NCBI RefSeq assembly: GCF_009601685.2
Contig: NZ_CP045701.2
Coordinates: 2,914,001-2,978,000 of the forward strand
Reading direction: 5' to 3'
DNA length: 64,000 bases
Origin: Pseudomonas brassicacearum
GTDB taxonomy: Bacteria > Pseudomonadota > Gammaproteobacteria > Pseudomonadales > Pseudomonadaceae
Numbering within the stretch: the first letter of the stretch is position 1; the number at the start of each line of letters is the position of its first letter. The translations under genes and the position numbers were made by a program. The notes beneath the pieces were generated by a model. The model worked only from the letters and a program-made list of their open reading frames with translations, ran no database searches and was not told the origin of the DNA. Shown piece after piece: positions 35,042-43,745 of the stretch.

Positions 35042-36334
35042 CTAAGCGTTGCGGTTTTTTTCTTCGATCCACTGGGACATGTATTGGGTGCTTTTGTGCT
35101 GGTGGTGACGCAGCATGCTGCCGGTGAAATTGTCCCGGCGCCGTTGTGCCAGGTCCGCCCGGCAAGCGTTGATGCTGTCGATCAGCGCCGGGCCGTGCAC
35201 CTGTTGACGGTAGCGGTTCGCCAGTAAAGCGAGGCCTGCATCCTGGGCCTGGGTCCAGCGCGCCTGGTCGTTGTACAACTGCACTGCCGCGCTGGCGATG
35301 CCTTCGGCACTCTGGGCAATCGCGCCGGGCCAGGGCATGTCGCCGTGCATGGCTTCGGCCCCCACGGGTGTGGTGACGTTGGGGGTGCCGCAGAGCATGG
35401 CATCGATCAGCTTGCCCTTGATGCCAGCGCCGAAACGCAGCGGCGCCAGGCAGATGCGTGCCGCCGACATCACCTGCAAGGCGTCCTCGGCCCAGTTCAT
35501 GATATGAAAGCCCTGGGCCGGGTTGTGCAGCGCGGCGGCCTTGGGCGGGGTGTAGGCGCCGTACAGGTGCAGCTGCGCGCCGGGCAATTGTTGGCGGATC
35601 AGTGGCCAGATGGCGTTTTTCATCCAGAGCACGGCGTCCCAGTTCGGCGCGTGGCGAAAGTTGCCGATGCTCAGGAAATGCGCCCGGTCTTCGAACGGCA
35701 CCGACTGTTCGTCGGGCAGGTCCAGCATCAACGGGCACCAGTGCAACAGGTTGCGGGGCAACTTGAAGTGTTCCACCAACAGTTCGATTTCAACCTCGGA
35801 CACCATCAGGTTGAGGTCGCAGCGATACAGTGCCGCGATTTCCCGCTTGGCCAGGTCGGTGTCGGCCATCCGCTGGAACTCCTCGCCCAGGGGCGGGGCG
35901 AAGAGGTCGCTGAAATCCTGGCAAGACTCATCGCGCTTCAGGCGGTCCTTCAAGCGCTGATGCCGGGCGTGGCGCAGGCTCTGCAAATCTGACGTCTCCA
36001 GTACCCGCAGGGCGCCGGGGCAGTGCTTCTCGACCCGCCAGCCGAACTGTTCTTCCATCATGAATTGGTCAAACAGCACGATGTCCGGCGCAAGCGTGCT
36101 GATGAAGGCGTCGAAGCTGCTGTCATTGAGTTCGATCGGCACTTCACGGATACCCAGCGCGAGCAGGTCGGCACGCTGCTCGCCGGGACCCGCCGGACTG
36201 CTGAAGGTGATGTCCCAGCCTTGCCCGAGGAACGTCTCCAGTATCTGCATGACGTGCCCGCTGGCAGCCGACGAGCGCGGCTCGGGCCAGACATAGCCGA
36301 TAACCAGGACCTTGGTGGCGCAGGGGGAATGCAT
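35042..36334 (-). CDS. Glycosyltransferase, GT4-like GT-B fold
   Basis: 430 residues. The N-terminal Rossmann part starts TKVLVIGYVWPEPRSSAASGHVMQILETF. The C-terminal donor domain has LSIGNFRHAPNWDAVLW, then LHLYGAYTP, and LAPLRFGAGIKGKLIDAMLCGTPNVTTPVGAEAM, in which the Lys-plus-small-residue loop binds the sugar nucleotide in GT4 enzymes. There is no membrane segment. Acceptor and donor are unknown. It stands alone, not within an O-antigen or exopolysaccharide cluster, between mtlR and a signalling cluster. AGGAA lies upstream of the ATG. Confidence 0.82.
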   Translation of the reverse strand: MHSPCATKVLVIGYVWPEPRSSAASGHVMQILETFLGQGWDITFSSPAGPGEQRADLLALGIREVPIELNDSSFDAFISTLAPDIVLFDQFMMEEQFGWRVEKHCPGALRVLETSDLQSLRHARHQRLKDRLKRDESCQDFSDLFAPPLGEEFQRMADTDLAKREIAALYRCDLNLMVSEVEIELLVEHFKLPRNLLHWCPLMLDLPDEQSVPFEDRAHFLSIGNFRHAPNWDAVLWMKNAIWPLIRQQLPGAQLHLYGAYTPPKAAALHNPAQGFHIMNWAEDALQVMSAARICLAPLRFGAGIKGKLIDAMLCGTPNVTTPVGAEAMHGDMPWPGAIAQSAEGIASAAVQLYNDQARWTQAQDAGLALLANRYRQQVHGPALIDSINACRADLAQRRRDNFTGSMLRHHQHKSTQYMSQWIEEKNRNA

Positions 36335-36411
36335 GAGCAGGGAGTTCCTCGAAGCGAATCAGGCGCCGTCGGCGCGCGGGGCGCCGATAGTGACCAAGAA
36401 TCGGCCGGGGC

Positions 36412-36792
36412 TCAAGCAAGAATGCGTTTGACCTTGTCCCGTAATTGATCGATGGAGAAGGGCTTGCCAATCACCGACATGCCGTCAGGCACATCGATGC
36501 TTTCGGCATAACCGCTGGCAAACAGCACAGGCAGCTGTGGCCGCACGGCCCGGGCCTGTTTCGCCAATTCGCGCCCGTCCATGACCGGCAGGCCGACGTC
36601 GGTCATCATCAGTGCGATGGGCTGCGCGTCGTTGCGCAAAAATGCCAGCGCCTGCTCACAACCGTCCGCCTCCAGGACCCGGTATTCCAACTCCTCCAGT
36701 ACGTCGACGATCAACATCCGCACGATGTCATCGTCTTCGACGACCAGGATGGTGGACGGGGTGGCGGGAGGGGGGGTGGACATAGTAGACAT
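36412..36792 (-). CDS. Stand-alone response-regulator receiver protein
   Basis: 126 residues consisting of a single receiver domain. TILVVEDDDIVRMLIVDVL gives the acidic pair, Asp65 (MMTDVGLPVMDG) is the phosphoacceptor, FASGYAES the Ser/Thr strand and IGKPFS the Lys. There is no output domain. It belongs to the subgroup with a xSGYAE strand, usually paired with hybrid kinases. The frame continues upstream through low-complexity DNA; the start is taken at 36792, and 36783 is an alternative. It is divergent from the large hybrid kinase. Confidence 0.82.
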   Translation of the reverse strand: MSTMSTPPPATPSTILVVEDDDIVRMLIVDVLEELEYRVLEADGCEQALAFLRNDAQPIALMMTDVGLPVMDGRELAKQARAVRPQLPVLFASGYAESIDVPDGMSVIGKPFSIDQLRDKVKRILA

Positions 36793-36834
36793 TCTCGAAG
36801 AAGGGAACGGGAGGGAGGCTCGAAAAAAAAAGCC

Positions 36835-36871
36835 TCTTTCATGAGTCTCTTTCATGAGCCTCTTTTATGAG
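36835..36871. repeat. Triple 13-bp tandem repeat in the leader of the receiver gene
   Basis: TCTTTCATGAG occurs at 36835, 36848 and (as TCTTTTATGAG) 36861, a strict 13-bp period, next to an AGGCT...AGCCT hairpin with an A9 loop (36816-36835). It lies in the 277-bp divergent region between the receiver gene and the hybrid kinase. A further inverted repeat TTGTAC-N15-GTACAA lies at 36902-36928. Confidence 0.75.
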
Positions 36872-37069
36872 TAAGCTGCGAGGCGGCACAAGTTCCCAAG
36901 GTTGTACAAGAAAGGATCTATAGTACAAGAGCTGACAAGGATAGTCGCTTCCTTGCTATAAGGTAGATCGTCGCGGGACTTGCGCCTTTGACTCGTCAGA
37001 TAATGTGGATCCAAGTACCGTTTTTCGGGCAAACTCCACGGTTTTCAACTGTCCACCAAGGCCCTTTCC

Positions 37070-40000
37070 ATGATTCCTTCGTCTTCGGTCGACGAGCAAA
37101 GTTTTCGCAAGCTTCTGAGCCGCAATATCAGCCTGCCGCTGGGCATAGGCGCCCTCAGCGCGGCGTTTTTCATCATCCTTATCACGTACCTGCTGTCGGT
37201 GTTCCAATGGGTCGGGCATACCGACCGGGTGATCAATAATGCCAACGAAGCGTTCAAGCTGAGCGTGGATCTGGAAACCGGCATGCGTGGCTTTCTCTTG
37301 AGCGGTGACGAGCATTTCCTCGACCCCTATGAAGTCGCCAAGCCCAGGATTGCCGTTGTGCTGGACACACTGTTGGAATTGACAGCCGACAACCCCGTCC
37401 AGACCGACCGTCTGCACAAGATACAAGCACTCCAGGCCGAGTGGGCCAATTACGCCCAGGACATGATCGACCTGCAACGCACCAGCGGCGATTACCGGGG
37501 AGCGTTGAAGGCCGGGCGCGGCAAGCGCCTGACCGACGAGATTCGCCAGTCTTTCGAAGACATTGTCGCGACCGAGCAGCAACTGCGTGCGGCGCGCAAT
37601 GAGGAGGTGCGTACCACCACGATCTGGAGTATCGCCCTGTACCTGCTGTTCGTTGCCGCAGTCAGTGGGTTGCTGGCCTACGTCGGCCGCCGGGATCTGT
37701 TGAGCCTGTCCGAGAGCTACAGCGCCAGCTTGAAAGTCCAGCAACGCAGCGCCTTGCACCTGGAGAAGCAGGCCTGGTTACGCAATGGCCAGACACTGCT
37801 GGCCGAGCAGGTCCTGGGGCAGTTGTCGCTGAACCTGTTGGGCCGCAACATCCTGCAGTTCTGTGCCAAGTACCTGGGCGTCGCTGTCGCTGCGCTTTAT
37901 GCGCGCGAAGAAAATGGAGTCCTCAGGCGCGTTGCCACCTACGGTCTGTCCCGGGAGGACGAAGAGCAACAGCAGGTGATCGTCGCCGGCGAAGGCATCG
38001 CCGGCCAGGCCGTGCAGCAGGGGCGCCTCATCCGCCTGGACGACGTGCCGGACGATTACCTGAAAGTCAGCTCCGGATTGGGGCAAGGTCTGCCCAATAG
38101 CGTGCTGGTGGCACCCACCAGTGACGATGACCGGATCAACGGTGTCATCGAGCTGGGTTTCTTGCGGCCATTGACCGAGCGCGACATCGAGCTGCTGGAG
38201 CTGATTTCCGGCAATATCGGCACCTCCATCGAAGCCGCCCGTTATCGCCAACGCCTGCAGGAAGTGCTGGCCGAAACCCAGCAGTTGAACGAAGAACTGC
38301 AAGTGCAGCAGGAAGAGCTCAAGACCGCCAACGAGGAACTGGAGGAGCAGTCGCGCATCCTCAAGGAGTCCCAGGCCCACCTGGAAGCCCAGCAGCAGGA
38401 ACTGGAGCAGACCAACGAGCAATTGGCCGAACAGCGCGACGCCATGGACCACAAGAACAGCGAGCTGAACCTGGCCCAGATCCAACTGCAGGAGCGCGCC
38501 GAAGAACTGCAGCGTTCGAGCAAGTACAAATCCGAGTTCCTGGCCAACATGTCCCACGAGCTTCGTACACCGCTCAACAGCTCGCTGATTTTGTCCAAGC
38601 TGCTGGCGGAAAACCCGCAGCAGAATCTCAGCGAGGAGCAGGTCAAGTTTGCCGAGTCGATCTACTCCGCCGGCAACGACCTGTTGAACCTGATCAACGA
38701 TATTCTCGACATCTCCAAGGTCGAGGCCGGAAAGCTGGAAGTACGCCCGGAAAACACCAGCGTGCAGCGTCTGGTGGAAGGACTGCGGGCCATGTTCGAG
38801 CCGTTGGCAGCCGACAAGGGCCTGGGTTTCGAGGTCCAGCTGTTGCCTGATGCGCCGGCAATGCTCTACACCGACCGCCAGCGCCTGGAACAGGTGGTCA
38901 AGAACCTGTTGTCCAATGCCGTGAAGTTCACCGAGCAAGGCACCGTCAGCCTATCGGTGGCCGGGCAGCCGGGCTCGGGCATCGCGTTCATGGTGCGCGA
39001 CTCCGGGATCGGCATCGCCGCCGATCAGCAGCAGAGCATCTTCGAAGCGTTCCGCCAGGCCGATGGCACGACCAACCGTCGTTATGGCGGTACCGGCCTG
39101 GGGTTGTCGATTTCCCGGGACCTGGCCACGTTGCTGGGCGGCTCGATCTCCGTTTCCAGCGAGCCGGGGAAGGGCAGCGTATTTACGCTGGTATTACCTG
39201 AACGTTACGTCGAGCCTGGAGACTCGCCGATGGAACCGATGACGTTCACCCCGACGGCCACCGCGCCAGCGCCGGCTGCGTCAAAAGTCGCATCGGCGCC
39301 GCTGATCGCTGAAGTGGATACGCCGATTGCCCGATTTGCCGACGACCGCGACAAGGCGCCGTTCGACACCCGATGTATCCTGGTGATCGAAGACGAGCCC
39401 AAGTTCGCCCGGATCCTGTTCGACCTGGCCCATGAGCTCGGTTACGGGTGCCTGGTGGCCCACGGTGCCGATGAAGGCTTCGACCTGGCATTGCAACTGG
39501 CGCCCGACGCGATCCTGCTGGACATGCGCCTGCCGGACCACTCCGGGCTGACCGTGTTGCAGCGGCTCAAGGAGCGGGCCGAAACCCGGCACATCCCGGT
39601 GCACGTGATTTCCGTCGAAGACCGCGTCGAAGCGGCCATGCACATGGGGGCCATCGGCTATGCCGTCAAGCCGACCACCCGCGAAGAACTCAAGGATGTA
39701 TTCGCTCGCCTGGAAGCCAAGCTGACCCAGAAGGTCAAGCGGGTGCTGCTGGTGGAGGACGATGACCTGCAGCGCGACAGCATTACCCGCCTGATCGGCG
39801 ACGATGACATCGAGATCACCGCCGTTGGCCTGGCCCAGCAAGCCCTGGACCTGCTGCGGACCAACGTCTACGACTGCATGATCATCGACCTCAAGTTGCC
39901 GGACATGCTTGGCAATGACCTGCTCAAGCGCATGTCCAGCGAAGACATCTGTTCCTTCCCGCCGGTGATCGTCTACACCGGGCGCAACCTGACCCGCGAC

Positions 40001-40552
40001 GAAGAGGTCGAACTGCGCAAGTATTCACGCTCGATCATCATCAAGGGCGCCCGCTCGCCAGAGCGCCTGCTGGATGAAGTGACACTCTTTCTGCACAAAG
40101 TCGAATCCCGGTTGTCCCATGAACGGCAGCGGATGCTCAAGACCGCCCGCAGCCGCGACAAAGTGTTTGAAGGCCGCAAGGTGCTGCTGGTGGATGACGA
40201 TGTGCGCAACATCTTTGCCCTGACCAGTGCCTTGGAGGCGAAGGGGGCGATCGTTGTCATCGGCCGTAACGGCCTGGAGGCGATCGATCGCCTGAACGAA
40301 TTCGACGACATCGACCTGGTGCTGATGGATGTCATGATGCCGGAGATGGACGGTTTCGAAGCCACCGCGCTGATCCGCAAGGACCCGCGCTGGCGCAAGC
40401 TGCCCATCATTGCCGTGACGGCCAAGGCGATGAAGGATGATCAGGAACGCTGCCTGGCGGCCGGTTCCAACGACTACCTGGCCAAGCCGATCGATCTGGA
40501 TCGTCTGTTCTCGCTGATTCGCGTGTGGTTGCCGAATATGGAAAGAATTTAG
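37070..40552 (+). CDS. Hybrid sensor histidine kinase: CHASE3-GAF-HisKA-HATPase-3xREC
   Basis: 1160 residues. TM1 is at about 24-46, a periplasmic CHASE3 domain at about 50-180 (MRGFLLSGDEHFLDPY), TM2 at about 183-205 and GAF at about 245-390. A long charged coiled coil follows at about 393-485, then HisKA with His496 (NMSHELRTPLN). The ATPase domain shows NLLSNAVKF, DSGIGIA and GGTGLGLS (about 600-712). Three receivers follow with Asp818, Asp940 and Asp1087; the second has SII-IKGA around its Lys. It heads a tightly packed cassette with CheR, CheB, a second kinase and a receiver; the stop overlaps the CheR start by one base. The signal is unknown. Confidence 0.92.
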   Translation: MIPSSSVDEQSFRKLLSRNISLPLGIGALSAAFFIILITYLLSVFQWVGHTDRVINNANEAFKLSVDLETGMRGFLLSGDEHFLDPYEVAKPRIAVVLDTLLELTADNPVQTDRLHKIQALQAEWANYAQDMIDLQRTSGDYRGALKAGRGKRLTDEIRQSFEDIVATEQQLRAARNEEVRTTTIWSIALYLLFVAAVSGLLAYVGRRDLLSLSESYSASLKVQQRSALHLEKQAWLRNGQTLLAEQVLGQLSLNLLGRNILQFCAKYLGVAVAALYAREENGVLRRVATYGLSREDEEQQQVIVAGEGIAGQAVQQGRLIRLDDVPDDYLKVSSGLGQGLPNSVLVAPTSDDDRINGVIELGFLRPLTERDIELLELISGNIGTSIEAARYRQRLQEVLAETQQLNEELQVQQEELKTANEELEEQSRILKESQAHLEAQQQELEQTNEQLAEQRDAMDHKNSELNLAQIQLQERAEELQRSSKYKSEFLANMSHELRTPLNSSLILSKLLAENPQQNLSEEQVKFAESIYSAGNDLLNLINDILDISKVEAGKLEVRPENTSVQRLVEGLRAMFEPLAADKGLGFEVQLLPDAPAMLYTDRQRLEQVVKNLLSNAVKFTEQGTVSLSVAGQPGSGIAFMVRDSGIGIAADQQQSIFEAFRQADGTTNRRYGGTGLGLSISRDLATLLGGSISVSSEPGKGSVFTLVLPERYVEPGDSPMEPMTFTPTATAPAPAASKVASAPLIAEVDTPIARFADDRDKAPFDTRCILVIEDEPKFARILFDLAHELGYGCLVAHGADEGFDLALQLAPDAILLDMRLPDHSGLTVLQRLKERAETRHIPVHVISVEDRVEAAMHMGAIGYAVKPTTREELKDVFARLEAKLTQKVKRVLLVEDDDLQRDSITRLIGDDDIEITAVGLAQQALDLLRTNVYDCMIIDLKLPDMLGNDLLKRMSSEDICSFPPVIVYTGRNLTRDEEVELRKYSRSIIIKGARSPERLLDEVTLFLHKVESRLSHERQRMLKTARSRDKVFEGRKVLLVDDDVRNIFALTSALEAKGAIVVIGRNGLEAIDRLNEFDDIDLVLMDVMMPEMDGFEATALIRKDPRWRKLPIIAVTAKAMKDDQERCLAAGSNDYLAKPIDLDRLFSLIRVWLPNMERI

Positions 40553-41367
40553 TGGAACGTGACACTGACATTGAAATTCGTCTGTTGATCGAAGCGATCT
40601 ACCTCAAGTACAGCTACGATTTTCGCGATTATTCCGGTGCGTCCATCAAGCGCCGGGTCCACCATGCGCTGAGTCAGTTCGAGTGCAGGACCATTTCGGC
40701 ACTGCAGGAGCGCGTGCTGCACGACCCGGGAGCGTTCATGCAGTTGCTGCAATTTCTGACGATTCCCGTCAGCGAGATGTTTCGCGACCCCTCGCATTTC
40801 CTGGCAATCCGCGAAGAAATCGTGCCGCTGCTCAGGACGTATCCTTCGATCAAGATCTGGATCGCCGGTTGCAGCACGGGGGAAGAGGTTTATTCCATGG
40901 CGATTCTGCTGCGCGAAGAAGGCCTGCTGGACCGTACCTTCATCTATGCTACCGATATCAATCCGCACTCGTTGGATAAAGCCAAACAGGGGATTTTTTC
41001 CCTGGAAAACGTGCGCGCCTATACCCAGAACTACCAGAATGCCGGAGGCCGGCGCTCGTTTGCCGATTACTATACCGCCGCCTACGATTATGCGATGTTC
41101 GACAAAACCCTGTGCGAGAACGTGACCTTTGCCGATCACAGCCTGGCGACCGACAGTGTCTTTTCAGAAACTCAGTTGATTTCCTGTCGTAACGTATTGA
41201 TATATTTCAATAAGAAACTACAAGATCGTGCATTTGGACTGTTTCATGAGTCCCTTTGTCACCGTGGTTTCCTGGTACTGGGCAGTAAGGAAACGTTGGA
41301 TTTCTCGGCTTACGGCCATCGATTCGAGCCGTTGGTCAAACAGGAACGGATCTATCGCAAGTTATGA
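40552..41367 (+). CDS. CheR-family SAM-dependent protein methyltransferase
   Basis: 271 residues covering the CheR helical N-domain and the methyltransferase fold. IAGCSTGEEVYS (104-115) is the SAM motif, YATDINPHSL binds the cofactor, and SCRNVLIYFN matches the CheR signature. The start is GTG at 40552, sharing a base with the kinase stop (TAGTG), with GGAAAG upstream; the longer ATG frame from 40525 lies inside the kinase gene. The stop overlaps the CheB start (ATGA). No chemoreceptor is in the cassette, so the methylated partner is probably the hybrid kinase or another protein. Confidence 0.88.
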   Translation: MERDTDIEIRLLIEAIYLKYSYDFRDYSGASIKRRVHHALSQFECRTISALQERVLHDPGAFMQLLQFLTIPVSEMFRDPSHFLAIREEIVPLLRTYPSIKIWIAGCSTGEEVYSMAILLREEGLLDRTFIYATDINPHSLDKAKQGIFSLENVRAYTQNYQNAGGRRSFADYYTAAYDYAMFDKTLCENVTFADHSLATDSVFSETQLISCRNVLIYFNKKLQDRAFGLFHESLCHRGFLVLGSKETLDFSAYGHRFEPLVKQERIYRKL

Positions 41368-41951
41368 ACCAGACGAAGGACAGATCCAACCCGCCCATCG
41401 AAGCCATTGTCGTCGGTGCGTCGGCCGGTGGTGTCGACGCGCTGCTCAGGGTGTTCGGACACCTGCGCAGAGGCTTTGGCGTGCCGATCCTGGTGGTATT
41501 GCATTTGCCGGATGAGCGCGACAGTCAACTGGCCCACGTATTCGGACATCGTCTGGCGGTGCCGGTGGAGGAAGCCCGGGACAAGCAAGACATCATGCCG
41601 GGAACCTTGTATGTCGCCACGCCTGGCTATCACTTGTCGGTCGAAGCTGACCGTAGCCTGTCGTTGAGCCTGGAAGAGCCGGTGCATCACTCGCGGCCGT
41701 CCATCGATGTGTTGTTTGAATCGGCCGCCGATGTCTACGGCCAGAAATTGCTGGCCGTGGTGCTGACCGGCGCCAACAATGATGGCGCCTGGGGCTTGGC
41801 CAAGGTCAGGGCGGCGGGAGGAATCACGGTGGTCCAGGACCCCGATGAGGCCCAGGTCTCGACCATGCCCGAAGCGGCGCTGGCCCTTCACGACCCCGAC
41901 CATATCCTTACTTTGCAAGGCATCGGCCAATTGCTGGCCGGGCTGGAATGA
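41364..41951 (+). CDS. CheB-type methylesterase, catalytic domain only
   Basis: 195 residues, only the CheB C-terminal esterase/deamidase domain without the receiver domain of classical CheB. The catalytic triad is Ser20 (VGASAGG), His47 (VVLHLPD) and Asp140 (LTGANNDGAWG). Without a receiver it should be constitutively active or controlled by its partners. It overlaps CheR and the next kinase by four bases on each side, indicating strict co-translation and stoichiometric control. Confidence 0.9.
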   Translation: MNQTKDRSNPPIEAIVVGASAGGVDALLRVFGHLRRGFGVPILVVLHLPDERDSQLAHVFGHRLAVPVEEARDKQDIMPGTLYVATPGYHLSVEADRSLSLSLEEPVHHSRPSIDVLFESAADVYGQKLLAVVLTGANNDGAWGLAKVRAAGGITVVQDPDEAQVSTMPEAALALHDPDHILTLQGIGQLLAGLE

Positions 41952-43237
41952 ACTACATGCCAAGAGATATTCAAGCCAAACTGCTGATCGTCGATGATCT
42001 GCCTGAGAATCTGTTGGCCCTGGAAGCGTTGATCAAGGGGAGTGACCGCGAGGTCTTCAAGGCCCAGTCGGCGGACGAAGCGTTGTCGCTGCTGCTGCAA
42101 CACGACTTTGCCCTGGCGATTATCGATGTGCAGATGCCGGAGATGAACGGGTTCCAACTGGCCGAGCTGATGCGCGGCACGGAGAAGACCCGCAGCATTC
42201 CCATCATCTTCGTCAGTGCCGCTGGCCGTGAACGCAACTATGCCTTTACCGGGTATGAAAGCGGAGCGGTGGACTTCCTGCACAAGCCGCTGGACACCCA
42301 GGCGGTCAAAAGCAAGGTCAATGTATTCGTCGAGTTGTACCGCCAACGAAAGGCCATGAAGGAGCAGGTCGTAGCCCTTGAGCAGAGTCGCCGCGAGCAG
42401 GAGGTCCTGTTGCAGCAACTGGAGGCCACTCGCGGCGAACTGGAGCAAGCGGTGCGCATGCGTGATGACTTCATGTCCATCGTTGCCCATGAGGTGCGCA
42501 CGCCCCTCAATGGTCTGATTCTCGAGACACAACTGCGCAAGATGCACCTGGCCCGGGACAACGCCGCAGCCTTCAGCCTGGACAAGGTGCGGGCGATGGT
42601 CGAACGTGACGAGCGGCAGATCAAGAGCCTGATCCGACTGATCGAAGACATGCTGGATGTTTCGCGGATTCGCACCGGCAAGCTGTCGATCCGTCCGACC
42701 CGCCTCAACTTGACGGCATTGGTGGAAAACCTGCTGCACAATTTCCAACCGCAGATCGCCGTCGCCGAATGCTCGTTGACCTGCTTGGCCGAACCGTCGG
42801 TGGAGGGGCTTTGGGATGAGTTTCGTATCGAGCAGGTGGTCTCGAACTTGTTGACCAATGCGTTGCGCTACGGCGGCAAGGGCCCGATCGAGGTGCGCGT
42901 CTACAAGACGCCCGACCACGCCTGTATCGAGGTCCAGGATCACGGCATCGGCATCAGCGAGGAGAACCAGAAACGGATCTTCCAGCAGTTCGAGCGCGTA
43001 TCGTCCAAGGCGGCCGCTGCCGGCCTTGGGCTTGGGCTGTTCATTTCCGAGCAGATTGTCACGGCCCATGGCGGGACGATCACGGTCAACAGCCGCCTTA
43101 ACGAAGGGGCGTTGTTTCGTGTTTGCCTGCCTTTGCAGAAAACTGTCTTGGACAAAACCGCCGAACAGACGCAACCTCTGAGAGACCCCAAGGTCGTATC
43201 AGCAGCTATTGATCGAACGAAGGCTTCTCATGAGTGA
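41948..43237 (+). CDS. Soluble REC-HisKA-HATPase sensor kinase
   Basis: 429 residues. An N-terminal receiver (Asp60 in IIDVQMPEMNG) is followed by a coiled coil (about 135-172), HisKA with His181 (VAHEVRTPLNG), and the ATPase domain with NLLTNALRYGG, DHGIGIS and LGLGLFIS. No membrane segment is present, so its input is phosphotransfer to the receiver, probably from the upstream hybrid kinase. The ATG overlaps the CheB stop (ATGA); its own stop overlaps the next start by eight bases. Confidence 0.9.
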   Translation: MNYMPRDIQAKLLIVDDLPENLLALEALIKGSDREVFKAQSADEALSLLLQHDFALAIIDVQMPEMNGFQLAELMRGTEKTRSIPIIFVSAAGRERNYAFTGYESGAVDFLHKPLDTQAVKSKVNVFVELYRQRKAMKEQVVALEQSRREQEVLLQQLEATRGELEQAVRMRDDFMSIVAHEVRTPLNGLILETQLRKMHLARDNAAAFSLDKVRAMVERDERQIKSLIRLIEDMLDVSRIRTGKLSIRPTRLNLTALVENLLHNFQPQIAVAECSLTCLAEPSVEGLWDEFRIEQVVSNLLTNALRYGGKGPIEVRVYKTPDHACIEVQDHGIGISEENQKRIFQQFERVSSKAAAAGLGLGLFISEQIVTAHGGTITVNSRLNEGALFRVCLPLQKTVLDKTAEQTQPLRDPKVVSAAIDRTKASHE

Positions 43238-43607
43238 AGATGCGCAAGATGTTGTATTGATCGTCGAGGATGACCCGTCGATCCTGATGGTGTTATCGGC
43301 TTACCTGTCTGGCGAGGGATACCGGGTGCTGCAGGCCGAAAACGGTGCCCAGGCGTTCGAGATCCTGGCGAGCAAGCCTCATCTGGACATGATGATTACC
43401 GATTTCCGCCTGCCGGGTGGTATCTCCGGGGTGCAGATCGCCGAGCCTGCGGTCAGGTTGCGTCCCGAGCTGAAGGTCATTTTCATCAGTGGCTACGCCC
43501 AGGAAGTGCGCGACACTGACAGCCTCCTTGCCCGCGAGGCGCCGATCCTGGACAAGCCGTTTGACCTGGATGAGCTGCAGAGCATCATGCAGTCGATGTT
43601 GTCGTAG
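43230..43607 (+). CDS. Single-domain response regulator, last gene of cassette
   Basis: 125 residues, a lone receiver. VVLIVEDDPS is the acidic pocket, Asp58 (MMITDFRLPGG) the phosphoacceptor, FISGYAQE the Ser strand and LDKPFD the Lys. It starts inside the last codons of the preceding kinase. It has no output domain, so it may act by protein contact like CheY, or as a phosphate sink. Confidence 0.88.
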   Translation: MSEDAQDVVLIVEDDPSILMVLSAYLSGEGYRVLQAENGAQAFEILASKPHLDMMITDFRLPGGISGVQIAEPAVRLRPELKVIFISGYAQEVRDTDSLLAREAPILDKPFDLDELQSIMQSMLS

Positions 43608-43682
43608 GTTTTTAGAAGGCTTGTTTGGATTGGGCAAGCTTGTGTAGAGCATGACTTGTGAGGGGCGCACGGCTATTTGAAG

Positions 43683-43732
43683 CGAGCAGCCTTGCTCCCA
43701 CAGAATCAGGGACCTTCCCACAGAATCAGGGA
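43683..43732. repeat. Half REP with a 16-bp direct repeat
   Basis: CGAGCAGCCTTGCTCCCACA (43683-43702) is half of a type-1 REPIN. CCCACAGAATCAGGGA follows twice at 43697 and 43717, a 20-bp period. It lies between two converging signalling operons; no typical terminator is seen. Confidence 0.65.
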
Positions 43733-43745
43733 GCCGCCCGCAGAG

